Below, piece after piece: positions 18,422-27,607 of a stretch of DNA of 64,000 nt. Origin of the DNA: Nocardia sp. NRRL S-836 (GTDB taxonomy: Bacteria > Actinomycetota > Actinomycetes > Mycobacteriales > Pseudonocardiaceae); NCBI RefSeq assembly GCF_001279525.1, contig NZ_LGDY01000001.1:365669-429668 (forward strand). The letters are read 5' to 3'. Position 1 is the first letter of the stretch, and every line of letters starts with the position of its first letter. Under the pieces are notes generated by a model, which was given only the letters and a program-made list of their open reading frames with translations, searched no databases and was not told where the DNA came from. The position numbers and the translations under genes were made by a program.

Positions 18422-19453
18422 ATGCGCGATGCCACGCTGCGTGACGTTGCCGAGCTGGCGGGGGTGTCCGCACGCACGGTGTCGAACGTGGTCAACGGCT
18501 ATGCCCCGGTCACCGAGCCCACCCGCGAGAAGGTCGAGAAAGCGATCAAGGAGTTGGGCTACCGGCCCAACGTGCTGGCCCGCAACCTGGCGAACGGCCG
18601 GTCGGGGCAGATCGCGGTGGTGGTTCCCTTCCTGGACGTGCCGTACTTCTCCGAGCTGCTGCAGGCGATCATCCCCAAGGCCCGCGAACGGGGCTACCAC
18701 GTGCTGATCGACCAGACCGACGGCGATCCCGCCCACGAGCGGGAGCTGATCCGGCGCGGCGCACGGGCGGCCCTGTTCGACGGGATGATCTACAGCCCTC
18801 TCGGCCTGGCGCAGGAGGACCTGGCCGAGAGCGACCCGACGTTCCCGCTCGTCCTGCTGGGTGAGCGATCGTCCAACGCCTTCTTCGACCACGTCGGCAT
18901 CGACGACGTCGAGGCGTCCCGCGCGGCCACGGCACACCTGATCGGCCTGGGCCGGCGCCGGATCGCCGCGATAGGCGACCAGCCGTACCCGACCGGCGAG
19001 GCAGCGCAGCTGCGCACCCTCGGCTACCGGCGGGCCCACGCGGACGCCGGCGTGCCGGTGGACGAGTCGCTGATCATCCAGACGCGCCGGTTCAACCGCG
19101 CCGACGGTGCGGCCGCCATGCGGGCGTTGCTCGATCGAGCCGACCCGCCGGACGCCGTTTTCGGCTACAACGACACGGTGGCGCTCGGCGCGTTGCACGA
19201 GGTGCTGGAACGCGGGTTGCGCGTGCCCGAGGACATCGCGCTGATCGGCTACGACGACATCGAGGAAGGCCGCTACGCCAACCCGGCGATCAGCACGATC
19301 TCTCCGGACAAGGACGCCATCGCGACGACCGCGGTGGATCGGCTGCTCATGCGCATCGGCAGCACGACACCGTTGCCCGGCATAGAGGTGCGTGCCTCGC
19401 ATCGGCTGATCGCCCGGCACAGCACCGTGGGGCGCGCACCAGGCGCCGAGTGA
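18422..19453 (+). CDS. LacI-family regulator of the arabino-oligosaccharide operon
   Basis: 343 residues from ATG 18422 (GGAGTG six bases upstream). HTH TLRDVAELAGVSARTVSNVVNG at the N-terminus, hinge YRPNVLARNLANGRSG, then the sugar-binding core (VFGYNDTVALGAL, IALIGYDDIEEGRYANPAIST). It is divergent from the transporter operon and surrounded by three operator-like palindromes, so repression of transport and of itself, released by an arabinose oligomer, is the simplest model. Confidence 0.87.
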   Translation: MRDATLRDVAELAGVSARTVSNVVNGYAPVTEPTREKVEKAIKELGYRPNVLARNLANGRSGQIAVVVPFLDVPYFSELLQAIIPKARERGYHVLIDQTDGDPAHERELIRRGARAALFDGMIYSPLGLAQEDLAESDPTFPLVLLGERSSNAFFDHVGIDDVEASRAATAHLIGLGRRRIAAIGDQPYPTGEAAQLRTLGYRRAHADAGVPVDESLIIQTRRFNRADGAAAMRALLDRADPPDAVFGYNDTVALGALHEVLERGLRVPEDIALIGYDDIEEGRYANPAISTISPDKDAIATTAVDRLLMRIGSTTPLPGIEVRASHRLIARHSTVGRAPGAE

Positions 19454-19462
19454 CAGCTGGGA

Positions 19463-19495
19463 CTGCGCGGCCGGTCGCCGGGGCCGGCCGCGCAG
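19463..19495. terminator. Bidirectional hairpin terminator between lacI and ppk2
   Basis: A perfect 12-bp stem (CTGCGCGGCCGG at 19463-19474 and its complement at 19484-19495) lies in the 47-bp space between two convergent stop codons. Confidence 0.7.
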
Positions 19496-19500
19496 TGCCG

Positions 19501-20124
19501 TCAGGTCAACTTGGCGGCGTGGTCCGGCACCTCGCGTTGCAAGGCACGCGCCGTGCGCTGGTATCCGGTCGACGGCGGCCGCGCGGGCAGGGTGATCTCC
19601 GGAGCGGTGACCTCGTGGTAGTCGATCGTCCCGAGCAGGTGCGCGATCATGTTGATCCGCGCCCGCCGCTTGTCGTCGCCTTCGACGGCGTACCAGGGTG
19701 CTTCGGGGATGTCGGTGTGCACCATCATCTCGTCCTTGGCGCGCGAGTAGTCCTCCCAGCGCGTCAGCGACTCGAGGTCCATCGGGGAGTAGCCCATGAC
19801 GCGTTCGACGCCCGCGCGGTTGTACCAGCTCCGGTCGAGCAGCACGATCTCGCCCGCCGCCGGCAGATGTGCCACGTAGCGCTGGAAGTACCACTGGGTG
19901 CGTTCTCGTTCGCTGGGCGCGGGCAGGGCCACGATCCGCGCGACCCGCGGGTTCAGGTGCTCGGTGATCCGCTTGATCGCCGAGCCCTTGCCCGCCGCGT
20001 CACGGCCCTCGAACACCACCACGAGCCGCGCGCCCGTGGCCCGCACCCACTCCTGCAGCTTCACGAGCTCGATCTGCAGGCGCAGCAGCTCCCGCTCGTA
20101 GACGTCGCGCCCCAGCTTGGCCAT
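19501..20124 (-). CDS. ppk2: Polyphosphate kinase 2 family protein with internal deletion
   Basis: 207 residues from ATG 20124, overlapping the ATPase stop by one base. Walker A GRDAAGKGSAIKRI and the DRSWYNRAGVERVMG block identify PPK2, which moves phosphate between polyphosphate and nucleotides. In the family, about 50-55 residues (around the RRFLRQCP..E and KYWFSVSDEEQ..RF segments) separate VERVMG from SPMDLES. Here GVERVMGY runs straight into SPMDLESLTRWEDYS at about 19790 without loss of frame. Usual PPK2 proteins have about 260-300 residues. The enzyme is therefore probably inactive or altered, although it sits at the end of an intact operon. Confidence 0.8.
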   Translation of the reverse strand: MAKLGRDVYERELLRLQIELVKLQEWVRATGARLVVVFEGRDAAGKGSAIKRITEHLNPRVARIVALPAPSERERTQWYFQRYVAHLPAAGEIVLLDRSWYNRAGVERVMGYSPMDLESLTRWEDYSRAKDEMMVHTDIPEAPWYAVEGDDKRRARINMIAHLLGTIDYHEVTAPEITLPARPPSTGYQRTARALQREVPDHAAKLT

Positions 20125-22652
20125 CAACTGCCTTTCCCGTGGCGGCGTTGCCGCCACTTCTCCAGCTCCACGACGACATACGCCGCGGCGCTCAGCACGA
20201 AGACCACCAGCCAGGGCTGCCACCCGAGCGGTGCGGTGTGGAACAGGTCGTTCATGACCGGGACGTAGGTCAGCAGCAGCTGCAGGCCCGCGGTCACCGC
20301 GACACCCGCCCACAGCCACCGGTTCGGGCCGGTGCTCGGCCGCCACTTCTCCAGCGACCGGCAGTTGACCAGGTAGGCGATCTGGGCTCCGACGAACACG
20401 TTCACCGCCACCGTGCGCGCCACCTCCAGCGTGGCGCCCGAGGCGAGCTGCCAGCGGAACGCGCCGAACGAGCAGGCGAGCAGGATCGCGGAGACCAACA
20501 CGATCCGGCCGACGAGCTGCTTGGTCAGCAACGGCAACGAAGGAGGCAGCGGTGGGCGGCTCATCACGTCCGCTTCCCGCGGCTCGAACGCCAGCGTCAG
20601 TCCCAGGGCGACCGCCGTGGTCATGTTGATCCACAGGATCTGCACCGGCAGGATCGGCAGCGCGGCGCCGAGCAGGATCGCGGTGAGGATCACCAGGCCC
20701 TCGGCCATGTTGGTGGGCAGCGTCCAGATGATGAACTTGCGCAGGTTGTCGAAGACCGCGCGGCCCTCCTCCACGGCGGCGCGGATCGAGGCGAAATTGT
20801 CGTCGGTCAGCACCATGTCGGCAGCTTGCTTCGCCACCTCGGTGCCGCCCCTGCCCATCGCCACACCGATGTCCGCGCGACGCAACGCGGGTGCGTCGTT
20901 CACACCGTCACCAGTCATCGCGACGACCTCACCGGCGGCCTGGATCTCCTCGACCAGCCGCAGCTTCTCCTCGGGTGCCACGCGGGCGTGCACGTCGGCG
21001 ATGCCGAACTCGGCGGCGATGGCCCTGGCCGTGGCCGGGTGGTCGCCGGTGATCATCTTGACCTCGATGCCCGCCGCCTGACAGGCGCGCACCGCCTCGA
21101 CCGCCTCCGGCCGCGCGGGGTCGTGCATGGCGACGACGCCGAGCAGCTCCACGTTGCCCTGCAGGGCTTTCTCGGTCAGTTCGACGCCTGCCGCGCGTCC
21201 GATGGCGAGTACCCGCAGGCCGGAGGCGGAGAGTTGCTCGGCTTCGGCGTGGTGGTCGAGCCCGGCAAGGGCGAGGACCCGTTCGACCGCGCCCTTCACG
21301 TAGACCACGTCGTCGGCGTGCCGGGTCGCCATGAACATCCGCTCCGAGCTGAACGGCAGCACGTCCACCCGTTGCGGCACATGGATGTGGTCCAAGCCGG
21401 CTTTGCGTGCCGCCACGACGAGCGCGGCCTCGGTCGGATCGCCTACGGGCAACCAGCGCCCGCCATCCTCGACAACCCGCGCGTCGTTGCACGCCAGACC
21501 CGCCAGCAAACACTCCCGCAGTGCCGAGGTCGGCTCGGGCGTCACGGTTCCGGTGGGCTCGTAGCCGATGCCCGAGACGTCGTGGCGCGTGCTGCCCACG
21601 AGCACCGCGTTGACCGTCATCGCGTTGGCAGTCAGCGTTCCCGTCTTGTCGGTGCAGATCACGGTGGTGCTGCCCAGCGTCTCGACGGCCGGCAGCCGGC
21701 GGATGATCGCGTTGCGCTTCGCCATCCGCGCCACTCCGATGGCGGGCGTCACGGTGACCGCGGCGGGGAGGCCTTCGGGGATCGCGCCGACCGCGAGGGC
21801 GACGGCGGCGGTCACCATCTCGGCGAGCGGTTCGCCGCGCAGCACACCGATCACGACGCTGAACGCCGCGAGCCCGAGGATCACGACGGTCAGGATCTGG
21901 CTGAAGCGGGCGAGTTTGCGCGTGAGTGGCGTCTGGACGGTGGTGGTCGTGGTGACCAACCGGTGCACCCGGCCGATTTCGGTGCCGGCCGCCGTCACGA
22001 CCACGACACCACGCCCGGCCCCGGCGGTCACCAGCGTGCCGCAGTAGGCCATGTTGGCGCGGTCGGCCAGCGCGGTGTCCGACGGCAGCTCCACCGGGTC
22101 CTTGGCCACCGGAACGGACTCGCCGGTCAGCGCCGACTCGTCGATCCGCAGTTCCTTGGTGGTCACCAGGCGCAGGTCCGCGCCGACCTGGTCGCCTGCC
22201 TCCAGCACGACCAGGTCGCCTGGTACGAGCTCAACCGACGGAACCCGTTCGGTGAGGCCGTCGCGCACGACGGTGACTTCGGTCCGCACCATCGCGGTCA
22301 AGGCGTCCAGGGCGCGTTCCGCCCGCGCCTCCTGGATGAAGCCGATGATCGCGTTGACCACGACCACGCCGAACACCACGGAGGCGTCCACGACCTCGCC
22401 CAGAGCGGCGGTGATCCCCGCGGCCACCAGCAGGACGTAGATGAGCGGGTGGTGCAGTTGCAGCAGCAACCGCACCACCCGACTGGGCCCGCGCCGGGCC
22501 GGCAGCTCGTTCGGACCGAGCGCGGCCAGACGTTCCCGCCACTGGGATGTGGACAGGCCCGCGGCTTCATCGGTCTCCGCGATGAGGACGACGTCGGCCA
22601 CCGGCAGCCCGTGGTGGACGACGTCTTCGCGGTCAGCGGTGCTCAGCGGCAT
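20124..22652 (-). CDS. Cation-transporting P-type ATPase (PMA1/SERCA-like, CtpF type)
   Basis: 842 residues. N-terminal cation-ATPase domain, TGES actuator motif (DESALTGESVPVAKD), PEGLP in the membrane (GAIPEGLPAAVTVT), phosphorylation site CTDKTGTLT, KGAVE nucleotide-binding motif, and TGDGVNDAPAL hinge are all present, with ten predicted membrane segments. It pumps a cation (Ca2+ or similar P2-type substrate; not decidable here) across the plasma membrane. CtpF, the mycobacterial relative, belongs to the DosR regulon, which fits this neighbourhood. The start overlaps a 39-codon reading frame. Confidence 0.9.
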   Translation of the reverse strand: MPLSTADREDVVHHGLPVADVVLIAETDEAAGLSTSQWRERLAALGPNELPARRGPSRVVRLLLQLHHPLIYVLLVAAGITAALGEVVDASVVFGVVVVNAIIGFIQEARAERALDALTAMVRTEVTVVRDGLTERVPSVELVPGDLVVLEAGDQVGADLRLVTTKELRIDESALTGESVPVAKDPVELPSDTALADRANMAYCGTLVTAGAGRGVVVVTAAGTEIGRVHRLVTTTTTVQTPLTRKLARFSQILTVVILGLAAFSVVIGVLRGEPLAEMVTAAVALAVGAIPEGLPAAVTVTPAIGVARMAKRNAIIRRLPAVETLGSTTVICTDKTGTLTANAMTVNAVLVGSTRHDVSGIGYEPTGTVTPEPTSALRECLLAGLACNDARVVEDGGRWLPVGDPTEAALVVAARKAGLDHIHVPQRVDVLPFSSERMFMATRHADDVVYVKGAVERVLALAGLDHHAEAEQLSASGLRVLAIGRAAGVELTEKALQGNVELLGVVAMHDPARPEAVEAVRACQAAGIEVKMITGDHPATARAIAAEFGIADVHARVAPEEKLRLVEEIQAAGEVVAMTGDGVNDAPALRRADIGVAMGRGGTEVAKQAADMVLTDDNFASIRAAVEEGRAVFDNLRKFIIWTLPTNMAEGLVILTAILLGAALPILPVQILWINMTTAVALGLTLAFEPREADVMSRPPLPPSLPLLTKQLVGRIVLVSAILLACSFGAFRWQLASGATLEVARTVAVNVFVGAQIAYLVNCRSLEKWRPSTGPNRWLWAGVAVTAGLQLLLTYVPVMNDLFHTAPLGWQPWLVVFVLSAAAYVVVELEKWRQRRHGKGS

Positions 22653-22762
22653 GGCCCACTCGCAGATGGGCCGAAGTCGTCCATCAGTCCCTCGGCGTGG
22701 CGGGCGAAGTCACGCGGTCCGGCCGTGACGAGCGGGCGGGCCACGGTGTCGGCGGCCTTCAT
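22643..22762 (-). CDS. 39-residue reading frame, probable stub of a CBS-domain protein
   Basis: This short frame starts with an ATGA overlap on the USP stop (22759-22762) and ends inside the ATPase start, so it fits exactly between the two genes. Its product, beginning MKAADTVARPLVTAG and ending FGPSASGPCR, follows the opening of a CBS domain (M.A.D.M.RPVVTV.P......A..LM...G.SALPV). It stops before the second half of the domain. I read it as the relic of a CBS-domain gene kept in frame by translational coupling. Whether the peptide is made is unknown. Confidence 0.4.
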   Translation of the reverse strand: MKAADTVARPLVTAGPRDFARHAEGLMDDFGPSASGPCR

Positions 22763-23208
22763 CGCGCGGGCTTTGCGAGTTCGCGGTCGTCGACCGGGAT
22801 GACCACGATCGGCGCGTGTGCGTGCCGCACGACGTGCATGCTCGTGGAGCCCAGGACGATCTGCCGGAGCCGGTGCCCGGTGTGCGAGGCGACCACCACC
22901 ATCGCGGCGCCCTCCAAGGCGCGTTCGAGCGTCTCCGCCGCCTCGCCGCGCAAGCTCTGGCGGACGATCTCGGGCATCTCCTGGCGCTTCTCCGCTGCGG
23001 CCTGCACGGCCTTGTCGATCAGGGCTTCCGACTCGGCCCGCGTGCGCTGCTCCGTGGTCTCGGTCCAGTCGGTCAGCGCCTCGAAGGTCCAGGCGTGCAC
23101 GACGTGCACCGGGCACCCGCGCACGGCTGCCTCGTCCAGCGCCCACTCCAGCGCTTGGTCGGACGCGGGCGTGCCGTCGACGCCCACCACGATCGGCCTG
23201 CTGCTCAT
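22759..23208 (-). CDS. Universal stress protein, single domain
   Basis: 149 residues. Starts with the IVVGVDGTPASDQALEWAL strand-loop-helix of UspA folds and ends with a nucleotide-loop region (VVASHTGHRLRQIVLGSTSMHVVRHAHAPIVVIPV); the GxxG part of the ATP loop is altered (GHRL). Such proteins bind ATP and act in persistence under low oxygen. It lies 30 bp after the GNAT/acyl-CoA synthetase gene, in the same operon. Confidence 0.88.
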   Translation of the reverse strand: MSSRPIVVGVDGTPASDQALEWALDEAAVRGCPVHVVHAWTFEALTDWTETTEQRTRAESEALIDKAVQAAAEKRQEMPEIVRQSLRGEAAETLERALEGAAMVVVASHTGHRLRQIVLGSTSMHVVRHAHAPIVVIPVDDRELAKPAR

Positions 23209-23238
23209 GGCTCGTTCTCCCTCGGTTTCCGGTTCCGG

Positions 23239-25821
23239 TCAGGTGGTGCGCAGGCGACGCAGGAACGGGTCGGCGTGTTGAGCCGGAGCGACGCGCACCC
23301 GCGCGTCCACGACCACGCACCCGTTTTCGTTCAGCACCAGGGGGTTGAGGTCGAGTTCGACGACTTCGGGCAGTGCACCGGCCAGTTCAGCGACGCGGAG
23401 CAGCACGTCCCGCACGGCGTCCTCGTCGGTGCCGGCGAGGACCTGACCCGCGGCGCGGTAACCGTGCAGCAGGTCGTCGGCGTCCGCAGTGGACAACGGG
23501 GCCAGTGCCGCGGCGCGGTCGTCGAGCAGGTCGGTGTCCACGCCGCCAAGGCCGGTGACCACGAGCGGCCCGAACTTCTCATCGGTGACCACGCCGATCA
23601 GCAGCTCCCGGCGACCGGACGCCATCGGCTGCACGAACACACCACGCAACCGGTCACCGAAGCGGTGCTGGAACGCGCGGAAGCCTTCCGCTACACCGGC
23701 CGCGTCTGTGACCCCGAGCTCGATGCCGCCTCCCTTGCTCTTGTGCAGCAGGTCATCGGCCACGGCCTTGAGCGCCACGGGCGCGTCGTAGGCCTGCTGT
23801 GCCGCGACCGCGTGCTCGACGGTGGTCGTGAGCGTTCCGCCCAGCACCGGCAGCCCGAACGCGGTCAGCAGCGACACCACCTCGTCGGGCGGCAGCCAGC
23901 CCTGCCCTTTCACCACGATCGCCCGTGCGCCGTCCAGGTCGATCCGGCCCAGGCGGGCGAACTCCCTGGGCCGGGCCAACCAGTCAGCGCGTTCGACCAG
24001 CCGTGCCAGTGCAGCGGCGGCGCGAGCGGGCTCCGCGTAGCAGGGCACCTGGCCCGCGAGTCGTTCGGTCTGTCCGGTGCGCACCGCGAGCACCGGCTTG
24101 CCGTTGAGGTTGAGGTTGCGCACGCCGGCGGTGGGGTCGCCGAGTGCGGTCGGCACCGTCACGGTGATCACCGCGTCGACCGCGGGGTCCGCGCCGATGG
24201 TGTCGAGGCAGCGGGCGAAGGTCTCGTCGGTGACGACCGCGGTGGTGTCGACCGGGTTCTGCGTGCTGGCCGTCGCGGGGACCAGTTCCGCCAACGCCGC
24301 GCGGGTCTTCTCGCTCAACGTGGCCATGTGCAGGCCTTCCGGGACGCAGGCGTCCGCGGCCAGCACGCCGAGGCCGCCGGCGTTGCTCAGCACCGCGACC
24401 GACCTTCCTGCGGGAAGGGGCTGCCAGCTCAGCGCCATCACGGCGTCGGTCAGTTCCGGCACGCTGTCGACCGCGATCACACCGGCCTGCCGGAACAGGG
24501 CGTCCCTGGTGACCGCAGGCGTCGCGGTAGAGGCGGTGTGCGAGGCGGCGGCGCGCTGACCGGCCTCGCTGGTGGCCGCACGGATGGCGAGCACCGGCTT
24601 GGCGGCGGCGACGCGGCGGGCGATCCGGGCGAACTTGCGCGGGTTGCCGAACGACTCCAGGTACAACGCGATGATCCGGGTGTCGGCGTCGTGCTCCCAC
24701 CACATCAACAGGTCGTTGCTGCTGATGTCGAGCTTGTCCCCCGTCGACACCAGGCTCGACAGGCCGAGCCCGAGCCGCCGCAGCTCCTCCCGCACCCCGA
24801 TCGCGACGCCACCGGACTGCGTGACCAGCCCGACGCCGCCGACGAGGCCGTGGCCGGCGGCGAACGTGGCGTTCATCCGCACCCCCGACGAACTCGTCGC
24901 CACACCGAGGCAGTTCGGTCCGACCAGCCGCATGCCGTGCGCGCGAACCGCCTCCAGCAGTTGCTCCGCGTCGACACCGGACGAGATGACGACCAACGCC
25001 CGCACACCCCGGCGACCGCATTGTTCCGCGACAGCCGGAACGGCCTTCGCCGGCACGCACAGCACCGCCAGCTCCGGGGCTTGCGGCAGCTCGCTGACCG
25101 AGGCGTGGCAGTCGACGCCGGCAACGGACCTCGCGTGCGGGTTCACCGCGTACAGGTCGCCGGTGAAGCCGCCCTCCACCAGGTTGCGCAGCACGGCGTG
25201 GCCCACCGAGCCGGACGACCGGCCCGCACCGACCACGGCGATCGAACCGGGCCGCAGCACATGGGCCAGGCTCGCGACGTCGGCGCGCGACTCCCGCCGG
25301 CCCACCGCATCGAGGTAGCGGTCTCCCGGTTCCAGGACGAGCTCGACGTGGACGACCTCGCCATCGGGCACGATCGAGGTGACCAGGCCCAGGTCGGTGA
25401 ACACCCGCAGCATCCGGCCGTTGATCGTGAGCACCTCGGCGGTGAACCGCCGCACGCCCCGGCCGCGCGCCAGCGAGGCGAGGTGTTCGAGCAGGAGAGT
25501 GCCGACGCCGTGGGCCTGCTCGGCGTGCGACACAACCAGCGCCACCTCCGCGAAGTAGGTCTTCCGCACCACCACGTAGCTCGCGGCACCCAGCAGCCGG
25601 CCGTCGCCGTACGCGCCGAGCACCACGTGCCGCGGCGCGTCCGGCGAGACCATCCGCTCGACAAAGTCCTCCAGCTGCCGCGGCGACGTGCTGAAGAACC
25701 GCAGGTACTGGTCCTCGAGCGGCAGAGCCCGGTGCAGCTCCAGCAGCGCCGGCACGTCGTCCGGCTCCAACTCGCGCACCGTCACGACCGAGCCGTCGGT
25801 CAGCAGCGCGGTCGCGTTCAC
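23239..25821 (-). CDS. GNAT acetyltransferase fused to an ADP-forming acyl-CoA synthetase (Pat-like)
   Basis: 860 residues from GTG 25821, overlapping the upstream USP stop (GTGA). Order: GNAT domain (about 1-165; acetyl-CoA loop EQAHGVGTLLLEHL), CoA-binding Rossmann domain (about 180-310; SIAVVGAGRSSGSVGHAVLRN), succinyl-CoA-synthetase-like flavodoxin folds (about 320-610; LVTQSGGVAIG), and a C-terminal ATP-grasp (about 640-855; ALKAVADDLLHKSKGGGIELGV). The synthetase half converts acyl-CoA plus ADP to acid plus ATP or is a sensor domain. The GNAT half may acetylate protein lysines, as in Pat/PatZ. With Xfp and AckA in the same island it points to acetate/acetyl-CoA control. Confidence 0.85.
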   Translation of the reverse strand: MNATALLTDGSVVTVRELEPDDVPALLELHRALPLEDQYLRFFSTSPRQLEDFVERMVSPDAPRHVVLGAYGDGRLLGAASYVVVRKTYFAEVALVVSHAEQAHGVGTLLLEHLASLARGRGVRRFTAEVLTINGRMLRVFTDLGLVTSIVPDGEVVHVELVLEPGDRYLDAVGRRESRADVASLAHVLRPGSIAVVGAGRSSGSVGHAVLRNLVEGGFTGDLYAVNPHARSVAGVDCHASVSELPQAPELAVLCVPAKAVPAVAEQCGRRGVRALVVISSGVDAEQLLEAVRAHGMRLVGPNCLGVATSSSGVRMNATFAAGHGLVGGVGLVTQSGGVAIGVREELRRLGLGLSSLVSTGDKLDISSNDLLMWWEHDADTRIIALYLESFGNPRKFARIARRVAAAKPVLAIRAATSEAGQRAAASHTASTATPAVTRDALFRQAGVIAVDSVPELTDAVMALSWQPLPAGRSVAVLSNAGGLGVLAADACVPEGLHMATLSEKTRAALAELVPATASTQNPVDTTAVVTDETFARCLDTIGADPAVDAVITVTVPTALGDPTAGVRNLNLNGKPVLAVRTGQTERLAGQVPCYAEPARAAAALARLVERADWLARPREFARLGRIDLDGARAIVVKGQGWLPPDEVVSLLTAFGLPVLGGTLTTTVEHAVAAQQAYDAPVALKAVADDLLHKSKGGGIELGVTDAAGVAEGFRAFQHRFGDRLRGVFVQPMASGRRELLIGVVTDEKFGPLVVTGLGGVDTDLLDDRAAALAPLSTADADDLLHGYRAAGQVLAGTDEDAVRDVLLRVAELAGALPEVVELDLNPLVLNENGCVVVDARVRVAPAQHADPFLRRLRTT

Positions 25822-26321
25822 AGCAGCGGTCCGGGCGTCAGTGGCGGGGCCGCGGTGACGGGTGCGTGGTCCTGCTCGACCTTCGGTTCACGAACCACGA
25901 CGACCGGGCACGCGGCGTGGTGCACGCAGTACGAGCTGACCGAGCCGAGGATGATCCCGGCGAAGGTGCTGCGACCGCGGCTGCCGACGACGAGCAACTC
26001 CGCGTCCCGCGAAGCCTTGGTGAGCGCGTCCCTGGGATCGCCCTCCACCAGGATCCGGCGGATCTCCACGCCCTCGAAGCCCTGGACCTCGTGGTCGAGG
26101 ACCTGCTGCCCCGCCGCCTTCAACGCCTGCGGCGTCACCTCGGCGAACACCTCGGCGGGCAACGGCCCCATCATCACGCCGTAGTCCGGGTGCCACGCCG
26201 AGATCGCGTCAACGGGGCAACCACGCCGGCGCGCGTCCTCCACGGCCCACCGCAGCGCGGCCCGGGACGCGGGTGATCCGTCTACTCCGACCACCACGGG
26301 CCGGGACTCGTTCTCGCTCAT
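25818..26321 (-). CDS. Universal stress protein, single domain, first gene of the ATPase operon
   Basis: 167 residues from ATG 26321. VVVGVDGSPASRAALRWAV opens the Usp fold; the ATP loop is GSRGRSTFAGIILGSVSSYCVHHAACPVVVV, complete (GxxG-9x-GS). A Dos-box-like palindrome is centred 65 bases upstream. From here to ppk2 all genes overlap or are closely spaced, so this promoter probably serves the whole six-gene unit. Confidence 0.9.
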   Translation of the reverse strand: MSENESRPVVVGVDGSPASRAALRWAVEDARRRGCPVDAISAWHPDYGVMMGPLPAEVFAEVTPQALKAAGQQVLDHEVQGFEGVEIRRILVEGDPRDALTKASRDAELLVVGSRGRSTFAGIILGSVSSYCVHHAACPVVVVREPKVEQDHAPVTAAPPLTPGPLL

Positions 26322-26379
26322 GCCCTCAGCCTCGCGAACCGTGCCGCGGCCGGTGAGTGGCCGCGGTCCCAGGCCTCCC

Positions 26380-26393
26380 GGGACCTTCGTCCC
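26380..26393 (-). promoter_or_regulatory. Dos-box-like site GGGACCTTCGTCCC before the USP-ATPase operon
   Basis: Twelve of 14 bases agree with the core of the mycobacterial DevR/DosR box (GGGACTWWAGTCCC), and the two 5-bp arms are perfectly self-complementary. A second loose half-site pair (GGTCCC and CGGGACC, 26365-26385) overlaps it. It lies 59 bases before the start of the first USP gene. Confidence 0.6.
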
Positions 26394-26397
26394 CGCG

Positions 26398-27275
26398 CTA
26401 CCGGGCCATGCCCGGCGCCACCGCAACCACCACCGGAAGCAGCCACGCGGCGAGCCTGAACGCGCACCGCGGCCCGCCCGAGATCGCCGCCAGCACGAGC
26501 TCCACGACGGTGTTCGTGCCCAGGGCGGCGCCGCACGCCAGCACCACGACGTGCACCGGGATCGACCGCGGTGCGAGCGAAGCGGCCGCGATCGCCGTGG
26601 CGTGCGCATCCGCCAGGCCGCCTGCGGCCACCACTCCCCCGCCACCGAGCCACTCCGCCGCGGCGCGGGTGAGCACGAGGAACAGCACCAGGACCGCTGC
26701 CAGCGACAGCACGTCCTTCTGCGACATGGGTCTGCCGACGAGCGGGTCGTCGTTCTCGGTCTCAGCGGGCTTCGTCCGCCACACCAGCCACGCCACCTCG
26801 GCGAGCAGCACCACAGCGCCCGCGCCGACCGCGGGCAGGAGCCTCAACGCGACCGACGGGCCGGCGATCGCGGTCGTACGGGCCGAGCGGCCGGTTGGCA
26901 GCAGCGGCAGCACGACGAACGCGACGACGAACAGGATCATCGCGTCCCGCACGTCCTGGTCGCTCATCACCTTGCGGGCAAACCGGTGCAACGGTCGTTT
27001 CGCAGCCAGCAACACCGCTGCCGCGGCGCCCACCGGCACCGCGAGCTCGAGCCGGTACCAGGCGATCACGAGAGCGGCGACGGCGCCGAGCGCCACTCCC
27101 AGTGCGACCGGTGACAACGCGGCGCTGACCGCACCGGTCAACGCGATCAGCGGAAACGTCCGCAACCCGCCGGTGTGGTCGAGCTGTGCGGGTTGTCGTG
27201 TTCACGTTCCACGCCGAGCAGCAACCCGATCGCGAGCGCCGTCGCGAGGTGGCCCAATGCGACAGCGGTGTCCAC
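26398..27275 (-). pseudogene. MgtC/SapB-DUF4010 family membrane protein, frameshifted
   Basis: From GTG 27275 the reading begins DTAVALGHLATALAIGLLLG, VEREHDNPHSSTTPAG, the MgtC opening. Near 27172 the frame breaks and continues as LRTFPLIALTGAVSAAL, exactly the expected next motif (G-LRTF.L..L.GA). One missing G in a G run accounts for it (878 bp, one short of 293 codons). The rest holds seven to eight membrane segments and the DUF4010 signature GGLADAHATAIAAASLA with GTNTVVELVLAAISGG. The role is unknown (membrane homeostasis / magnesium in MgtC). Whether the frameshift is real or a reading error is open. It follows the DUF1918 gene by 3 bp. Confidence 0.65.
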
Positions 27276-27278
27276 GAC

Positions 27279-27476
27279 TCAGCTCGCGTGGAGGCGCGCG
27301 GCCTCGTCTTCTGCCGTGACGACGTGCGCGTCCGGGCCGGGGAACACCAGCGCTTCGTGCTCGGTGTCCAACCACCGCACGACGTACGGCGGGCCACCGT
27401 CCTCATGCCGGATCTCCGCGATCAGTCCGCGCCGCCCAGTGGGTTCCACCAGCCAGTCGCCTGCCTTCGCCTTCAT
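27279..27476 (-). CDS. DUF1918 small protein
   Basis: 65 residues from ATG 27476, chosen because GGAGGA lies 5 bases before it (an upstream ATG at 27488 sits over that site). The sequence MKAKAGDWLVE..GRRGLIAEIRHEDGGPPYVVRWLD..HEALVFPGPDA is a typical DUF1918 SH3-like fold, common next to stress-protein genes in actinomycetes. The biochemical role is not known. It is probably co-transcribed with the MgtC/DUF4010 gene and shares the divergent 130-bp region with a USP gene. Confidence 0.85.
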   Translation of the reverse strand: MKAKAGDWLVEPTGRRGLIAEIRHEDGGPPYVVRWLDTEHEALVFPGPDAHVVTAEDEAARLHAS

Positions 27477-27556
27477 GGCGTCCTCCATCCGATCCGTGCG
27501 ATCGAGAGTTCCTCACGCGCGTGCGCGCCAGCAGTGCGGATGGGCTTACCAGGCTC

Positions 27557-27570
27557 GTGACGTTGGTCCC
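27557..27570. promoter_or_regulatory. Dos-box-like site GTGACGTTGGTCCC in the DUF1918/USP divergent region
   Basis: Eleven of 14 positions match the Dos-box core; the right arm GGTCCC is perfect and the left arm is degenerate. It is 38 bases before the USP start at 27608 and 81 bases before the DUF1918 start. Confidence 0.45.
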
Positions 27571-27607
27571 TGCCAGTGCTTGCTCGCGAGTCGCACGCTG
27601 GTCCTGA

